NCBI GenBank assembly: GCA_018710985.1
Contig: DVIV01000003.1
Location: 1 to 60,547, forward strand
Length of the DNA stretch: 60,547 nt
DNA from: Candidatus Limiplasma pullicola
Lineage (GTDB): Bacteria > Bacillota > Clostridia > Christensenellales > Aristaeellaceae
Direction of reading: 5' to 3'
The notes under the pieces are model-generated. The model was given only the letters and a program-made list of their open reading frames with translations. It had not been told where the DNA came from and did not search any database. Numbering within the stretch: the stretch's first letter is position 1; every line of letters begins with the position of its first letter. Below, in pieces: positions 7,128-16,425 of this stretch. The position numbers and the translations under genes were made by a program.

Positions 7128-9497
7128 GTGTGCCGCGCCCGGGGCCGCCTGCTGATGATAGCGGTCCCGGAGCGCAACAGCATACTGCTTGTAGTCTCTC
7201 TTTCGTTTCTTGCAGGCTGTATGGCGGCTTTGCGGCTGACGGGCGGGCTCTGGCTGTGGATCATCGCGGGAGTGTCCCTGCTTCTGGGATGGATTCTGCG
7301 CAGGTTGGGCGCGGGCGCGGGCATTGCGCTCGCGCTCTGCTTTTTCGCCCTGGGCGCGCTGCGCTTCCAGTCCGCCTATGGGACGCCCCAGCCGGACCCC
7401 GGCACCTATGAGATCACCGGGTATGTCTACGGCGGCGCGAGCGAGCGCCCGGACCAGCGCGTCGCCTTCGTGCTGGGAGATATCGCGCTCGATGGCGCGC
7501 CCGCACACGGCACGGCCTATTGCACCCTGCATTATGACGATGTTCCGCCGGAGCTGTTCGACGGCGCGCAGGTCCGCCTCGAGGGCCGCGTGTATCTGCC
7601 GGATGGCAAATCGGGCGAGCCGCACCGGGATTTTGCCCTTTGGATGCGGCAGAGCGGGCAGTCCTTCGGCATCGCCGCCTATCAGGGCATCGAGGTGCTC
7701 AACAGCGAGGCGGATGCACCGGTCAAGGATGCGGCCTACCGTGTGCGCCAGGCTTTCATCCGCTCGCTGGAGCGCGTCATGGGCGAGGAAGCGCGCGTAG
7801 GCGTGGCACTGCTGCTGGGCGAGCGCGAGGGCCTGAGCCAGCAGGAGCGCGAGGCGTTTGAAACGCTGGGCGTGGCGCATGTGATGAGCGTGTCGGGACT
7901 GCACGTGGGGCTGCTGGGCGGCCTGCTGCTCCTCGTGCTGCGTCTGCTCCGCGTGCGCCGCACGCTTCGGCCGCCGGTGCTGGCGGTGTTTCTGGTGGGC
8001 TACTGCGCGCTCACGGGCTTTTCTGCCGCCTCGGTACGCGCGGCGGTGATGCTGATGCTCACGCAGCTGGCGCATCTGGCCTTGCGCAAGCCCGATCCGC
8101 TGACCACGCTGGCCGCTGCGATGCTGGCCGTACTGGCGCTGGACCCGCTGCAGGCATGGTCAGCGGGATTCGTGCTCAGCTTTTCGGCCATGCTGGGCAT
8201 CACGGTGCTTCTTCCGCCGTTCAGGCGTCTGTTTGCCCGCCTGTTCCCGCATTCTCCGGAGAGAATCCGGTCCCTGCGGCACGCGCTGGGCCGGCTGGAG
8301 CAGAGCGCGCTGTCGCTTCTGGCGGTTTCCCTCGCCGCGCAGGTGGGTGTGGCGCTTCCCACGGCGGCGTACTTCCACCAGCTTCCGCTCTACGGCGTCG
8401 CGATCAACCTGCTCATCGTGCCGCTGGCTGGCACGTTGCTCACGCCCCTGTGCGCCATCACGCTTCTTTTTTCCTCCGTTCCCCTCCTGGGGCAGGCGCT
8501 GGGATATACGGCTTCCCTGCTGGCGCGGCTGCTTCTGTGGCTGGTGAATCTGCTGTCCACATTGCCGGGCGCGGCAGTGCGCGTTCCCTCCCCGCCCGTG
8601 CTGGCAGGTCCGGCGCTGGCGCTCATCGGGCTGATGCTGTCGGGCCGTGTGGCCGGGTCCCTGCGCCGCCGCGCGCTGGCCTCGGCGCTGGTGCTGGCGG
8701 TGGCGCTCGGCGGCACGTATGCCTCGCGCTCGGCGGAACTGCGCTATATCCAGCTTGCTGTAGGCCAGGCGGATTGCGCTCTCCTGCTGGACGGCGACCA
8801 GACCCTGCTCATCGACGCGGGCAGCGACGGTGAAGCCGCGCTGGATTATCTGCTTGCGGAGGGGCGGGATGTGGACGTGCTGTTCATCACACATCTGCAT
8901 CTGGACCACATCGGCGGCGTCGCGGATCTTTTGGACGCGGAAATAGCCATCGATCAGGTCTATCTTCCCCTGAACGCCACCCGCCAGCAGGTGGACCCGG
9001 ACGCGCTGCTCCTGCTGGAGCGGCTGAAGGACGCCGGAGTGCCGGTCAGGGAGCTTGCGCGCGGCGACGAACTGCGCTACAATACCACCAGTGTATCCGT
9101 GCTGTGGCCCGTGCGGGAGCACATCCGTTCGGGGCAGGATGCCAACGAGCTGCCGCTGGTCCTGTCCATCGGCTTTGGTCCGTACACCATCCTCAGCGCG
9201 AGCGACCTTTCCGGCGCCTATGAGCGATACGCCGCCGCGCCCGCGGATGTGCTCAAGGTGGCGCATCACGGCAGCGGCTCGAGCACGGGCGAAGCGTTTC
9301 TCGACCAGGTGGGCGCGCGCGTGGCGCTGGTGAGCTGCTCCTCCGGCAGCCGTTACCTGCCCGGGACAGAGACGCTGCAGCGCCTTGCGCAAAGCGGTGC
9401 GCAGGTATTGCGCACCGACGCCTGCGGCGACATCACCCTCACCCTGCACGGCAGCCAGCTGTGCATCATACCCTACAAAGCGAGGTGGGCTCCGTGA
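7128..9497 (+). CDS. comEC: ComEC/Rec2 DNA-uptake channel protein
   Basis: 789 residues with the three expected parts: an N-terminal soluble DUF4131/OB-like region after two membrane segments, the Competence membrane domain from about residue 215 to 500 (GEREGLSQQEREAF, MSVSGLHVGLLGG), and a C-terminal metallo-beta-lactamase domain with THLHLDHIGG near residue 590 and KVAHHGS. ComEC forms the inner-membrane channel for single-stranded DNA in natural transformation; the beta-lactamase domain may degrade the non-transported strand. Start GTG 7128 has GAGGT 7 bp upstream. It overlaps holA by 4 bp. The partner comEA lies at 33909-34262 in another operon. Confidence 0.95.
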   Translation: MCRARGRLLMIAVPERNSILLVVSLSFLAGCMAALRLTGGLWLWIIAGVSLLLGWILRRLGAGAGIALALCFFALGALRFQSAYGTPQPDPGTYEITGYVYGGASERPDQRVAFVLGDIALDGAPAHGTAYCTLHYDDVPPELFDGAQVRLEGRVYLPDGKSGEPHRDFALWMRQSGQSFGIAAYQGIEVLNSEADAPVKDAAYRVRQAFIRSLERVMGEEARVGVALLLGEREGLSQQEREAFETLGVAHVMSVSGLHVGLLGGLLLLVLRLLRVRRTLRPPVLAVFLVGYCALTGFSAASVRAAVMLMLTQLAHLALRKPDPLTTLAAAMLAVLALDPLQAWSAGFVLSFSAMLGITVLLPPFRRLFARLFPHSPERIRSLRHALGRLEQSALSLLAVSLAAQVGVALPTAAYFHQLPLYGVAINLLIVPLAGTLLTPLCAITLLFSSVPLLGQALGYTASLLARLLLWLVNLLSTLPGAAVRVPSPPVLAGPALALIGLMLSGRVAGSLRRRALASALVLAVALGGTYASRSAELRYIQLAVGQADCALLLDGDQTLLIDAGSDGEAALDYLLAEGRDVDVLFITHLHLDHIGGVADLLDAEIAIDQVYLPLNATRQQVDPDALLLLERLKDAGVPVRELARGDELRYNTTSVSVLWPVREHIRSGQDANELPLVLSIGFGPYTILSASDLSGAYERYAAAPADVLKVAHHGSGSSTGEAFLDQVGARVALVSCSSGSRYLPGTETLQRLAQSGAQVLRTDACGDITLTLHGSQLCIIPYKARWAP

Positions 9498-10519
9498 ATC
9501 ACACCGCCTTTTTCGACGCCGTCAAGGCCGGACGCATCGCCGGCTGCTATCTCTTTGAGGGCGCGGAGGAATACATCAAGCAGCAGGCGCTCAAAAGCCT
9601 GTGTGCTCGCCTGTTGCCCGAAGGGCTGGAGCAGATGAATCTGACCGACCTGACCGACCCCGCCCCTGACGCACTCATCGCCGCTGCCGAAACCCTGCCT
9701 TTTCTGGCTGAAAAGCGCGTGGTGGTGGTGCGTGAATGCGCCCTGCTCACCGCGGGTCGAAAATCCGAGGACGAGGACCGCGCCGCTGCTTTTTCGGATT
9801 ATATTCCCCGCATTCCGCCCACGGCGTGCGTGGTGTTCTATGTCAAGGGCAAAGCCGACGGCCGCAAGAAGCTCTATACGCTGCTCAAAAAGCAAAATGC
9901 CATCGTGGACTTCTCCCCCATGAATGACGCCGAGTGCGCCGACTGGTGCGTGCGCGCTCTGCGCCGCATGGGCAAGCGGCTCAGCGGCGAAAACGCCGCG
10001 CGGCTGGTCTTTACCGTGGGGCATGACGCGGCGCTGCTGCGTCAGGAGATGGACAAGCTGTGCGCGTATCTCGGCGAGCGCGAGGAGATTGCCGCGGAGG
10101 ATATCGACCAGATCTGCACGCGCTCCACGGAGTGCACGGTGTTCCAGATGGTGGATGCGCAGGTCGCGGGCAACAACAACACGGCCTTTGCCCTGCTGCG
10201 TGACATGCTCCGCTCCGGCGAGGATCGCGTGGGCATTCTGGCCATGCTGCTCAGGCAGTACCGCATCCTCTACCATATGCGCTGCCTGATGGACGAGCGC
10301 ACCCCGCAGGCGTCCCAGGCGCAGCTGCTGGGCATCCCACCCTTCGCGGTGGGGCGCACGCAGCAGCAGGCCCGGCGCTTTGACAAGGCGCGGCTGCGTG
10401 CGGCCTATGACTTCCTGCTCGATTATGAATACCGGCTCAAGCAGGGCCGCTTGCCGCAGGAGGGCTGCGCCGAAAACGCGCTGCTGTATCTGGAGGGCAT
10501 TCTGAAAACGCATGCATGA
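9494..10519 (+). CDS. holA: DNA polymerase III delta subunit
   Basis: 341 residues. HolA is the clamp-loader subunit that opens the sliding clamp. The family start (YLFEGAEEYIKQQALK), the central LRQEMDKLCAYL and the domain III region with QYRILYHMR, then GIPPFAVGRTQQQARRF are visible. The start is GTG at 9494, overlapping the comEC stop as GTGA. The comEC-holA order is common in Firmicutes (often followed by rpsT, which is not seen here). Confidence 0.93.
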   Translation: MNHTAFFDAVKAGRIAGCYLFEGAEEYIKQQALKSLCARLLPEGLEQMNLTDLTDPAPDALIAAAETLPFLAEKRVVVVRECALLTAGRKSEDEDRAAAFSDYIPRIPPTACVVFYVKGKADGRKKLYTLLKKQNAIVDFSPMNDAECADWCVRALRRMGKRLSGENAARLVFTVGHDAALLRQEMDKLCAYLGEREEIAAEDIDQICTRSTECTVFQMVDAQVAGNNNTAFALLRDMLRSGEDRVGILAMLLRQYRILYHMRCLMDERTPQASQAQLLGIPPFAVGRTQQQARRFDKARLRAAYDFLLDYEYRLKQGRLPQEGCAENALLYLEGILKTHA

Positions 10520-11048
10520 ACCTTTGACCGCCCGATTCCTGGCCACGGAGCATCCGGACCTCGCCCGCGTGAAAAGGCTCTATGAAAGTGCCTTTCCCGC
10601 CAATGAGCGCCGTCCCTTTGACGTGCTGCTGCCCAGCCCCGACGGGGCGTGCGAGCTGACCGCCTTCTATCATGAGGGCGCCTTTGCGGGCTTCGTCAGC
10701 CTTCTCACACATGCCGACATCACCCATATTCTCTATTTCGCCATCGAGGAGCCGCTGCGCAATCAGGGGCTGGGTTCCGCGGCGCTGGAAACCCTCAAGG
10801 CCCTCAAGCCGGGCCAGCGGCTCATTGCCGATCTGGAAGCGCTCCTTCCCGACGCGCCCAACCATGCGCAGCGCGTGCGCCGCCGCGCGTTTTACCAGCG
10901 CGCCGGCTTCACCCCTTCGGGCGTAAGCTACCGATGGCAGGGGGAAACCTACGAGCTGATGGTCTTTGGCGGCGGGCTCGATGAAGCCGCATATCTGGCA
11001 TTCTGGCGGCATTTTGGCATAACGCCCAGGACCGGCGGCTCCTTTTGA
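10512..11048 (+). CDS. GNAT-family N-acetyltransferase
   Basis: 178 residues with the GNAT fold. The acetyl-CoA pyrophosphate-binding motif is seen as RNQGLGSAALE near residue 83, and YQRAGF occurs in the C-terminal part. The substrate cannot be told. It overlaps the holA end by 8 bp and is probably translated from the same transcript. Confidence 0.85.
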   Translation: MHEPLTARFLATEHPDLARVKRLYESAFPANERRPFDVLLPSPDGACELTAFYHEGAFAGFVSLLTHADITHILYFAIEEPLRNQGLGSAALETLKALKPGQRLIADLEALLPDAPNHAQRVRRRAFYQRAGFTPSGVSYRWQGETYELMVFGGGLDEAAYLAFWRHFGITPRTGGSF

Positions 11049-11087
11049 TCCCTCTCCCCACCAACTCACACGCAAAGGAGGCATATC

Positions 11088-12176
11088 ATGCCCATCGTAT
11101 CCGTACAGGCTGCCGGCCGCTATGCCCCGGAGATTCTGGACCGCGCCGTGGCCGCTCATTTTGAGACCCTCGACGTGGCGCGCGATCTAAGGCCCGGCAT
11201 GCATGTGCTCCTCAAGCCCAACCTGCTGGCCGCGCGTGAACCCGCGCTGGCCGTGACCACGCATCCGGAGGTGTTGGCCGCGGTGGCGCGCTGGCTGCGC
11301 GCGCACGGCATATCGCAGATCACCCTTGCGGACAGCCCCGGCGGCGTCTACAGCGCGGCCATGCTCAAAAAGCTCTATGCGGCCTGCGGCCTCTCGCCGC
11401 TTGAGGGGCTGCTTACGCTCAATCTGGACGTTTCCAGCGGCCGGCGCGACGGCTTCACGCTGATCACGCCCGTGCTCAAGGCTGATTACATCATCAACTG
11501 CGCCAAGCTCAAAACCCACGGCCTGACGGTAATGACCGCCGGGGTGAAGAACCTTTTCGGCTGCATTCCCGGGCTGAAAAAACCGGAATGGCACTGTCTC
11601 AAGCCCACCATCGGCGCCTTCAGCGACCTGCTCATCGACCTGTCCCAGGCCGTGGCCCCGCAGATCACGCTGCTGGACGCCGTTGACTGCATTGAGGGCA
11701 ACGGGCCCGGCGGCGGTGAGGTGCGCTACATGGGCATGACGCTGTGCTCCCGCTCGCCCTATGCGCTGGATGAGCAGGCCGCTCTGCTCATGGGACTGCG
11801 GGGCGATATGCCGCCCACCGTGCAGGCCGCCCGTCGCCGCGGGCTGATGCAGGAGCCCACCGTGCTTGCAGGGGATGCCCTCATCCCGGCCGACCCGCCC
11901 TTCCGCCTGCCGGACGCCGTCCTGGGGAAGGAACGTTTTCTCTCGCGCAAGGGGCTGTTCCATCGCTTCTTTGGCCGGGGCCGCGCCCTGCCCCACGTGG
12001 ATGCCGCCAGGTGCGTCGGCTGCGGCCGCTGCGCCGAATCCTGCCCCATGCATCTGATCCGCATCGAGAACCGCAAGGCGGTCATGACCTCCAGGGGCTG
12101 CATCTCCTGCTTCTGCTGTCAGGAGATGTGCCCCGCGCACGCCATCGAAGCCCGCCCCCGGCGGCTGTTTTCCTGA
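11088..12176 (+). CDS. DUF362 protein with C-terminal 2x[4Fe-4S] ferredoxin domain
   Basis: 362 residues. The first ~290 form a DUF362 domain (LLKPNLLA, LADSPGG, INCAKLKTHGLTVMTAGVKNLFG). The last ~60 hold two clusters: CVGCGRCAESCP and CISCFCCQEMCP. Such proteins are thought to be iron-sulfur electron carriers or assembly factors; no reaction is firmly known. The ribosome site AAAGGAGG at 11073-11080 fits the ATG at 11088. It ends the leftmost rightward block and faces the TetR gene across 10 bp. Confidence 0.92.
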   Translation: MPIVSVQAAGRYAPEILDRAVAAHFETLDVARDLRPGMHVLLKPNLLAAREPALAVTTHPEVLAAVARWLRAHGISQITLADSPGGVYSAAMLKKLYAACGLSPLEGLLTLNLDVSSGRRDGFTLITPVLKADYIINCAKLKTHGLTVMTAGVKNLFGCIPGLKKPEWHCLKPTIGAFSDLLIDLSQAVAPQITLLDAVDCIEGNGPGGGEVRYMGMTLCSRSPYALDEQAALLMGLRGDMPPTVQAARRRGLMQEPTVLAGDALIPADPPFRLPDAVLGKERFLSRKGLFHRFFGRGRALPHVDAARCVGCGRCAESCPMHLIRIENRKAVMTSRGCISCFCCQEMCPAHAIEARPRRLFS

Positions 12177-12186
12177 CGGGCGCGCC

Positions 12187-12783
12187 TTACGGCTGCCTGC
12201 TTTTCTGCTTTTCACTCAAAAATGCCATACCCTGGCCGATCAGCTGCTCGGCAATGCCCGCGACCTCGCTCGCGGGCGTTTCCATGTCCTCCCACAGCCA
12301 GCGGCGCAAAAGCCCGATGCAGCCCCAGCTGGCATAGGCATAGAACCAGGAAATATCCCTGGGCGATACGCCCTCGAACATGCGCTGATAGCTCTCCTGG
12401 CATACCATACGGCCCAGGTCCAGCATCTTCCACATGAAGGTCCGGTCCCCGTACTCCCCCAGAATCACCTCGCACATGTCGCGGTTTTCACGCATCCACT
12501 GGAATACCGCCGCGGTGATGTCCCGATAGGTGACACTTCCCTCGCTGTCCAGCAGCGGCCTGAGCTCGCCCAGCACAGCCTGGTACATCTCGCTTTCAAT
12601 CTTCTCGCGCAGATCGTAGATATCGCGGTAATGCGCGTAAAACGTCCCCCGGTTGATGCCCGCCTTTTCGCACAGTTCCTTGATGGAGATGCTCTGGATG
12701 GGCTTTTGCTTGAGCAGGTCGGTAAAGGCCTCCCGAATCAGCCGCTGCGTCACCCGCACGCGATGGTCCTTGGTTCCCGGCAT
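12187..12783 (-). CDS. TetR/AcrR-family transcriptional regulator
   Basis: 198 residues. The N-terminal helix-turn-helix is clear: RLIREAFTDLLKQK, then IKELCEKAGINRGTFYAHY near residues 30-50. The C-terminal ligand domain resembles the TetR_C_8 type (DMCEVILGEYGD). It is divergent from the SDR gene at 12939 with overlapping promoters, so it probably represses that gene and itself. GGAGGAGAT lies just upstream of the ATG. Confidence 0.92.
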   Translation of the reverse strand: MPGTKDHRVRVTQRLIREAFTDLLKQKPIQSISIKELCEKAGINRGTFYAHYRDIYDLREKIESEMYQAVLGELRPLLDSEGSVTYRDITAAVFQWMRENRDMCEVILGEYGDRTFMWKMLDLGRMVCQESYQRMFEGVSPRDISWFYAYASWGCIGLLRRWLWEDMETPASEVAGIAEQLIGQGMAFLSEKQKSRQP

Positions 12784-12843
12784 TTGTTACATCTCCTCCA
12801 TACATTTGGGCCATTCTGTGTTCAAAAACCGATCAGATGCCAT

Positions 12844-12895
12844 TTTTCTGACGGTTGTTTCCATCCGCCATTCGCATTATAATCCAGTCAGAAAA
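12844..12895. promoter_or_regulatory. Divergent promoters sharing one -10 region, flanked by a 9-bp inverted repeat
   Basis: Plus strand: TTGTTT (12855-12860), 17 bp, TATAAT (12878-12883). Minus strand: TTGATT, 17 bp, TATAAT, using the same ATTATAAT block. Perfect 9-bp arms TTTTCTGAC (12844-12852) and GTCAGAAAA (12887-12895) flank the shared core, with 34 bp between them. They are good candidates for paired TetR operator sites controlling both directions. Confidence 0.6.
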
Positions 12896-12938
12896 GATAA
12901 TCAACAGTCCTGTATGATTTCGGGAGGGAGTGTATGAT

Positions 12939-14003
12939 ATGTTTGCCTGGATTGTAACCGGGGCGGCCGGGCATTTGGGCGGCGCCATCATCCGCCTGCT
13001 TGAGGATCGCAAGGCCGAGGTACGGGGGCTGGTGCTGCCGCACGAAAGCGTCGCCGACGATGGGCGGACGCGCTATTTTGCCGGCGACGTGACCCGCCCG
13101 GAGACGCTTCTCCCGCTTCTGGAGGGGACGGACCCCGCAAAAACCGTGCTCATCCACACCGCCGGGCTCATCGACATCGGCGACCGTCCCTATGAGGAAC
13201 TGCGGCGCGTCAACGTGGAGGGTACGCGCAACGTGCTGGCGCTGTGCCGGCAATACGGCGTGCGCCGGATGGTCTATGTCAGTTCCGTACATGCCATCGC
13301 GCAGGACCCAAACGGTGGTGTACTGCGGGAAACCACGTTCTTTTCGCCGAATGCGGTGGTGGGCAGCTACGCCAAAACCAAGGCTGAGGCCACCCGCGAC
13401 GTGCTGGACGCCGCCGCGGCCGGGCTGGATGCGGTGGTGGTGCACCCCTCCGGCATTCTGGGCCCCTATGACAAGAGTGGGGGCAATCATCTGGTACAGG
13501 TGATCCGGGATTTCATGACAGGCAAGCTGCCCGCCTGCGTGCGCGGCGGATATGACATGGTGGACGTGCGCGATGTGGCATGGGGCTGCATCGCAGCGGC
13601 GCTCAACGGCAGAAAGGGCGAATGCTACATCCTCAGCAACCGCCGCTGTGACATCAGCGACATGCTCGAAATGGTACGGCAGGCCTGCGGCGGGCGCCGG
13701 CTTCCGGTGCTACCGCTGTGGCTGGCGCGTGCTGCCGCTCCGCTGCTGGCCGCAGCCGCCAGGATGCGCGGGCGCAGACCGCTCTACACCGCCTATTCCC
13801 TCCAGGCGCTTGCCAGCAACGACCGTTTTTCGCATGACAAGGCCACTGCGGAGCTGGGCTACCACCCGCGCGACCTGTGCCTGACCGTGCAGGATACCGT
13901 GCGCTGGCTGCAATGCCACGGCGTGCAGCCCTGCAGCGCCACCCGCGTGCGGCGCCGGGCGAAGGGTGCCTCCCGCCGGGCCGTATCGGCGGACCAGGGC
14001 TGA
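12939..14003 (+). CDS. NAD(P)-dependent epimerase/dehydratase (extended SDR)
   Basis: 354 residues. The dinucleotide-binding TGAAGHLGG is at the start and the catalytic pattern VYVSSVHAI with SYAKTK (YxxxK) lies near residue 145. It resembles dihydroflavonol-reductase or 3-beta-HSD-like SDRs; the substrate is unknown. I chose ATG 12939 because GGAGG lies at 12923-12927; the in-frame GTG at 12930 is too close to it. The last ~30 residues are Arg/Ala-rich and probably disordered. Divergent from TetR. Confidence 0.88.
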   Translation: MFAWIVTGAAGHLGGAIIRLLEDRKAEVRGLVLPHESVADDGRTRYFAGDVTRPETLLPLLEGTDPAKTVLIHTAGLIDIGDRPYEELRRVNVEGTRNVLALCRQYGVRRMVYVSSVHAIAQDPNGGVLRETTFFSPNAVVGSYAKTKAEATRDVLDAAAAGLDAVVVHPSGILGPYDKSGGNHLVQVIRDFMTGKLPACVRGGYDMVDVRDVAWGCIAAALNGRKGECYILSNRRCDISDMLEMVRQACGGRRLPVLPLWLARAAAPLLAAAARMRGRRPLYTAYSLQALASNDRFSHDKATAELGYHPRDLCLTVQDTVRWLQCHGVQPCSATRVRRRAKGASRRAVSADQG

Positions 14004-14040
14004 AACGGATGGAAAAGCCTGTTCAGCCTTTCCAAAAACA

Positions 14041-14079
14041 AGAGGTTGCCGCAGCTTGATGCGGCAACCTCTTTCCTTC
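14041..14079. terminator. Bidirectional terminator between convergent genes
   Basis: A perfect 13-bp stem (14041-14053 with 14060-14072) and a 6-nt loop, followed by a T/C-rich tract on the plus strand. It sits between the SDR gene (+) and the hydrolase pseudogene (-). Confidence 0.8.
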
Positions 14080-14110
14080 TCCGGCTTCCTTTCACGGACG
14101 CCGGATGGGT

Positions 14111-16216
14111 TCAGATATGGAAGAATACGCTGAACCAGCTCGGGGCGTGGTAGATGATGTAGCCGGCAGGGCCGACGAAGGACCAGCCCAGGATCAGGCC
14201 GGTGACAAACGCGCCCAGCCATACGCTCCGGGTCACCTTGTAGAGCCTGCGGCACAGGTAGACCGTAGCGGGAACGGCCAGCAGGAACTGGTAGGTGAAC
14301 TGCCAGTTGCTGAACATGGCCCCGCCGGAATGCAGCACCAGAATGTTGATCAGTGCGACCAGCCAGATGCCGACAGAGCTGAACAGCACGGTCAGCAGCT
14401 CATCCAGCCATTCCGGCATATCGGTGCGGCGGTGGTAGTTCATCATCGCGCTGCCAATCACCAGCTGGACAAACGTGAACGCCATGGTCAGCAGCACATA
14501 CCACCAGTGCTCGACCTTGAGCTCGTCAAAGGCGAACATCCACATCCTGTAATCCTGATTGAAGAGGTACTTGATCAGGGCCAGCGAGGCATAGCCCGCC
14601 AGCACCAGGATGAACGCCATCAGCAGCGATTTGAGCACGCCCTTGAAGCCCAGGGCGATGTTGAGCTGCGGCAGGTTCGTGTTTCCGTAGCGCTTCTTGT
14701 CGATTGCGCAGCATATCGCCAGCTCGATCAGCGAAACCGCAGCAAACAGGCCCAGGAAGATCGGCGCGAGCCAGAAGGCGGGCCACAGCGGGAAGAAATC
14801 GCTGCTGTAAAGCGTGGGCGCCATGATGTTGTCGTTGATCCACAGGATGATCAGGAAGCTGACCACCAGCGAGATCACGCTGATGATCCAGTACCGCTTC
14901 TTGGAGAACACGCGGCCATTGGGCTCATTCTTGCCCACGCAGTCGGCAAAGAACGAGGTCTTGCAAAGGATCGCCGCCAGCGGCACCAGCATGGCCAGCA
15001 TCGCGCACATCGCCAGGAAGTTGAAGATTTCGCGCAGCACAAACACGGAGTTTTCCGGATCAAGGGGCTGGGTCTCCGGGTCGCTCAGGTCGCCGCAGTT
15101 GTACTGCAGCGTCTGGGTCATGAACACGACGGCATCGGACGTCGTGGCGACCGAGAAGAAATTCTTGCTGTGCGTTTCGGGGTTGTAGGTGACGAAGCGG
15201 GCCTGGCGGTTGTCCATGGCCGCCTTCATCTCGGCGTTGTCGGCCACGGAATCGTCGATCGTGCCGACGATCGTGCTCTTCTGCGCCAGATCATCCGTCG
15301 CGTACCAGGTGTCGGTAGCGATTTCGCCGGTCATGTACAGCCCGTCGAGGCCGTAATCGCTGGTCACATACGCCATCGAGTCGTATGTACCGCTCATGGT
15401 GCCGGCATTCACCTGACAGTTGCGCTTCACGGTATAGCCCGCGACGCTGACCTCCTTGCGCGGCATGAGACGGCTGCCGGGCGTTCCGATGATCAGCACG
15501 GAGCGGATGCGGGTGTCAAACCATTCCTTCTTCTCCACCCGGAGGTATTCGTAATACGCCAGCTGATCCCCGGTCAGACGGGCCTTGGCCAGCTCATCCG
15601 CGTCCATGACGATCTCTTCCTCGGTGAAGGTCTGTCCGAAGGTATCGTAGAGGACGTTGATCATCAGGTCGTTGAAGGTCAGTTAGCTGTCGTCCAGCAT
15701 GGCGGCGAATTCCGCCTTCATGGAGCCCATCGAATGACCCGCAATGCCGATCCTCGTCTGGTCAACAAACTGGAACGTCCGGAGGAACTCCACCACGTCC
15801 AGCACGCCGCAGGAGGAACCGAAGGAGTTGTATCCGTCCACACCCTGGTCGTATTCGTCGTAGGGCGGCATCTCGCTGCCGCTCGTGCCGTAGGCGTTGA
15901 TGTTGAACACCACAAATTCACGGCGGGCGAGCTCCTCGGCAATGCTCTTGTAATTGCCCTTGTTCACGCCGCCTCCGTGAACCACGATGACTGCCGGCAG
16001 CTTGTCCTCGTCGCTTACGCCGGCGGGATAGTACAGGTCGCCTTCCAGCTTTGCCCCACGGGCATCAATGGTCATCTTCTGCACCTTGATGTGCCCGCCG
16101 GATGTGGTGATCAGCTGCGCGCAGCAGCTGAAAACCAGGATCGCCGCTACCAGAATCAGAAACAGATGCCAGCAGCCGGCTTTCGTTTTGAGGGTCAGCC
16201 AATTCTTCTTTTCCAT
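14111..16216 (-). pseudogene. Alpha/beta hydrolase with multi-pass membrane C-terminus, split by one in-frame TAA
   Basis: One continuous frame of about 700 codons is broken only by TAA at 15683-15685 (codon 178). Before it: an N-terminal membrane anchor (residues ~12-35), VIVVHGGGVNKGNY (oxyanion region) and the nucleophile elbow GIAGHSMGSM. After it: LTFNDLMINVLYDTFG, the rest of the hydrolase domain, then about eight hydrophobic helices to the end. A restart at ATG 15664 could make a 517-residue protein, but without the catalytic serine. The start is ATG 16216, preceded by GGAAGG. The gene is divergent from a MarR regulator. It may be a true pseudogene, a sequencing error or a read-through case; nothing else in the frame is damaged, which suggests a recent change. 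Confidence 0.8.
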
Positions 16217-16276
16217 TTTTAACCCTTCCCTTTTGCTTGCTCTCCGGATGCGCGATTCATGCATCCTTTTGTATCT

Positions 16277-16353
16277 ATTATACATTCTTCAGAATATATC
16301 ATCAATATATCTGGAATAGAAAGATTGACAATTTTCACGCAAACCGTTATAAT
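16277..16353. promoter_or_regulatory. Divergent promoters of the hydrolase and MarR genes with a palindromic operator candidate
   Basis: Plus strand: consensus TTGACA (16325-16330), 17 bp, TATAAT (16348-16353). Minus strand: TTGATG (16300-16305 complement), 17 bp, TATAAT (16277-16282 complement). Between the minus -35 and -10 lies ATTCTTCAGAAT (16284-16295), an inverted repeat of TTCT/AGAA, a likely MarR site blocking the hydrolase promoter. The region is much more AT-rich than its surroundings. Confidence 0.65.
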
Positions 16354-16425
16354 AGCTACGTTAGGCTGTGTTTCTCAACGGAATGCTTCCATTTTGATAC
16401 TTTCATGCCAAAGAAGGGAATATGC

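Noticed and set aside
14105-16222. A 705-codon plus-strand frame antisense to the split hydrolase
   Set aside because: The minus strand carries recognisable hydrolase and membrane sequence, so the uninterrupted plus frame is a composition effect and not evidence that the minus gene is false.
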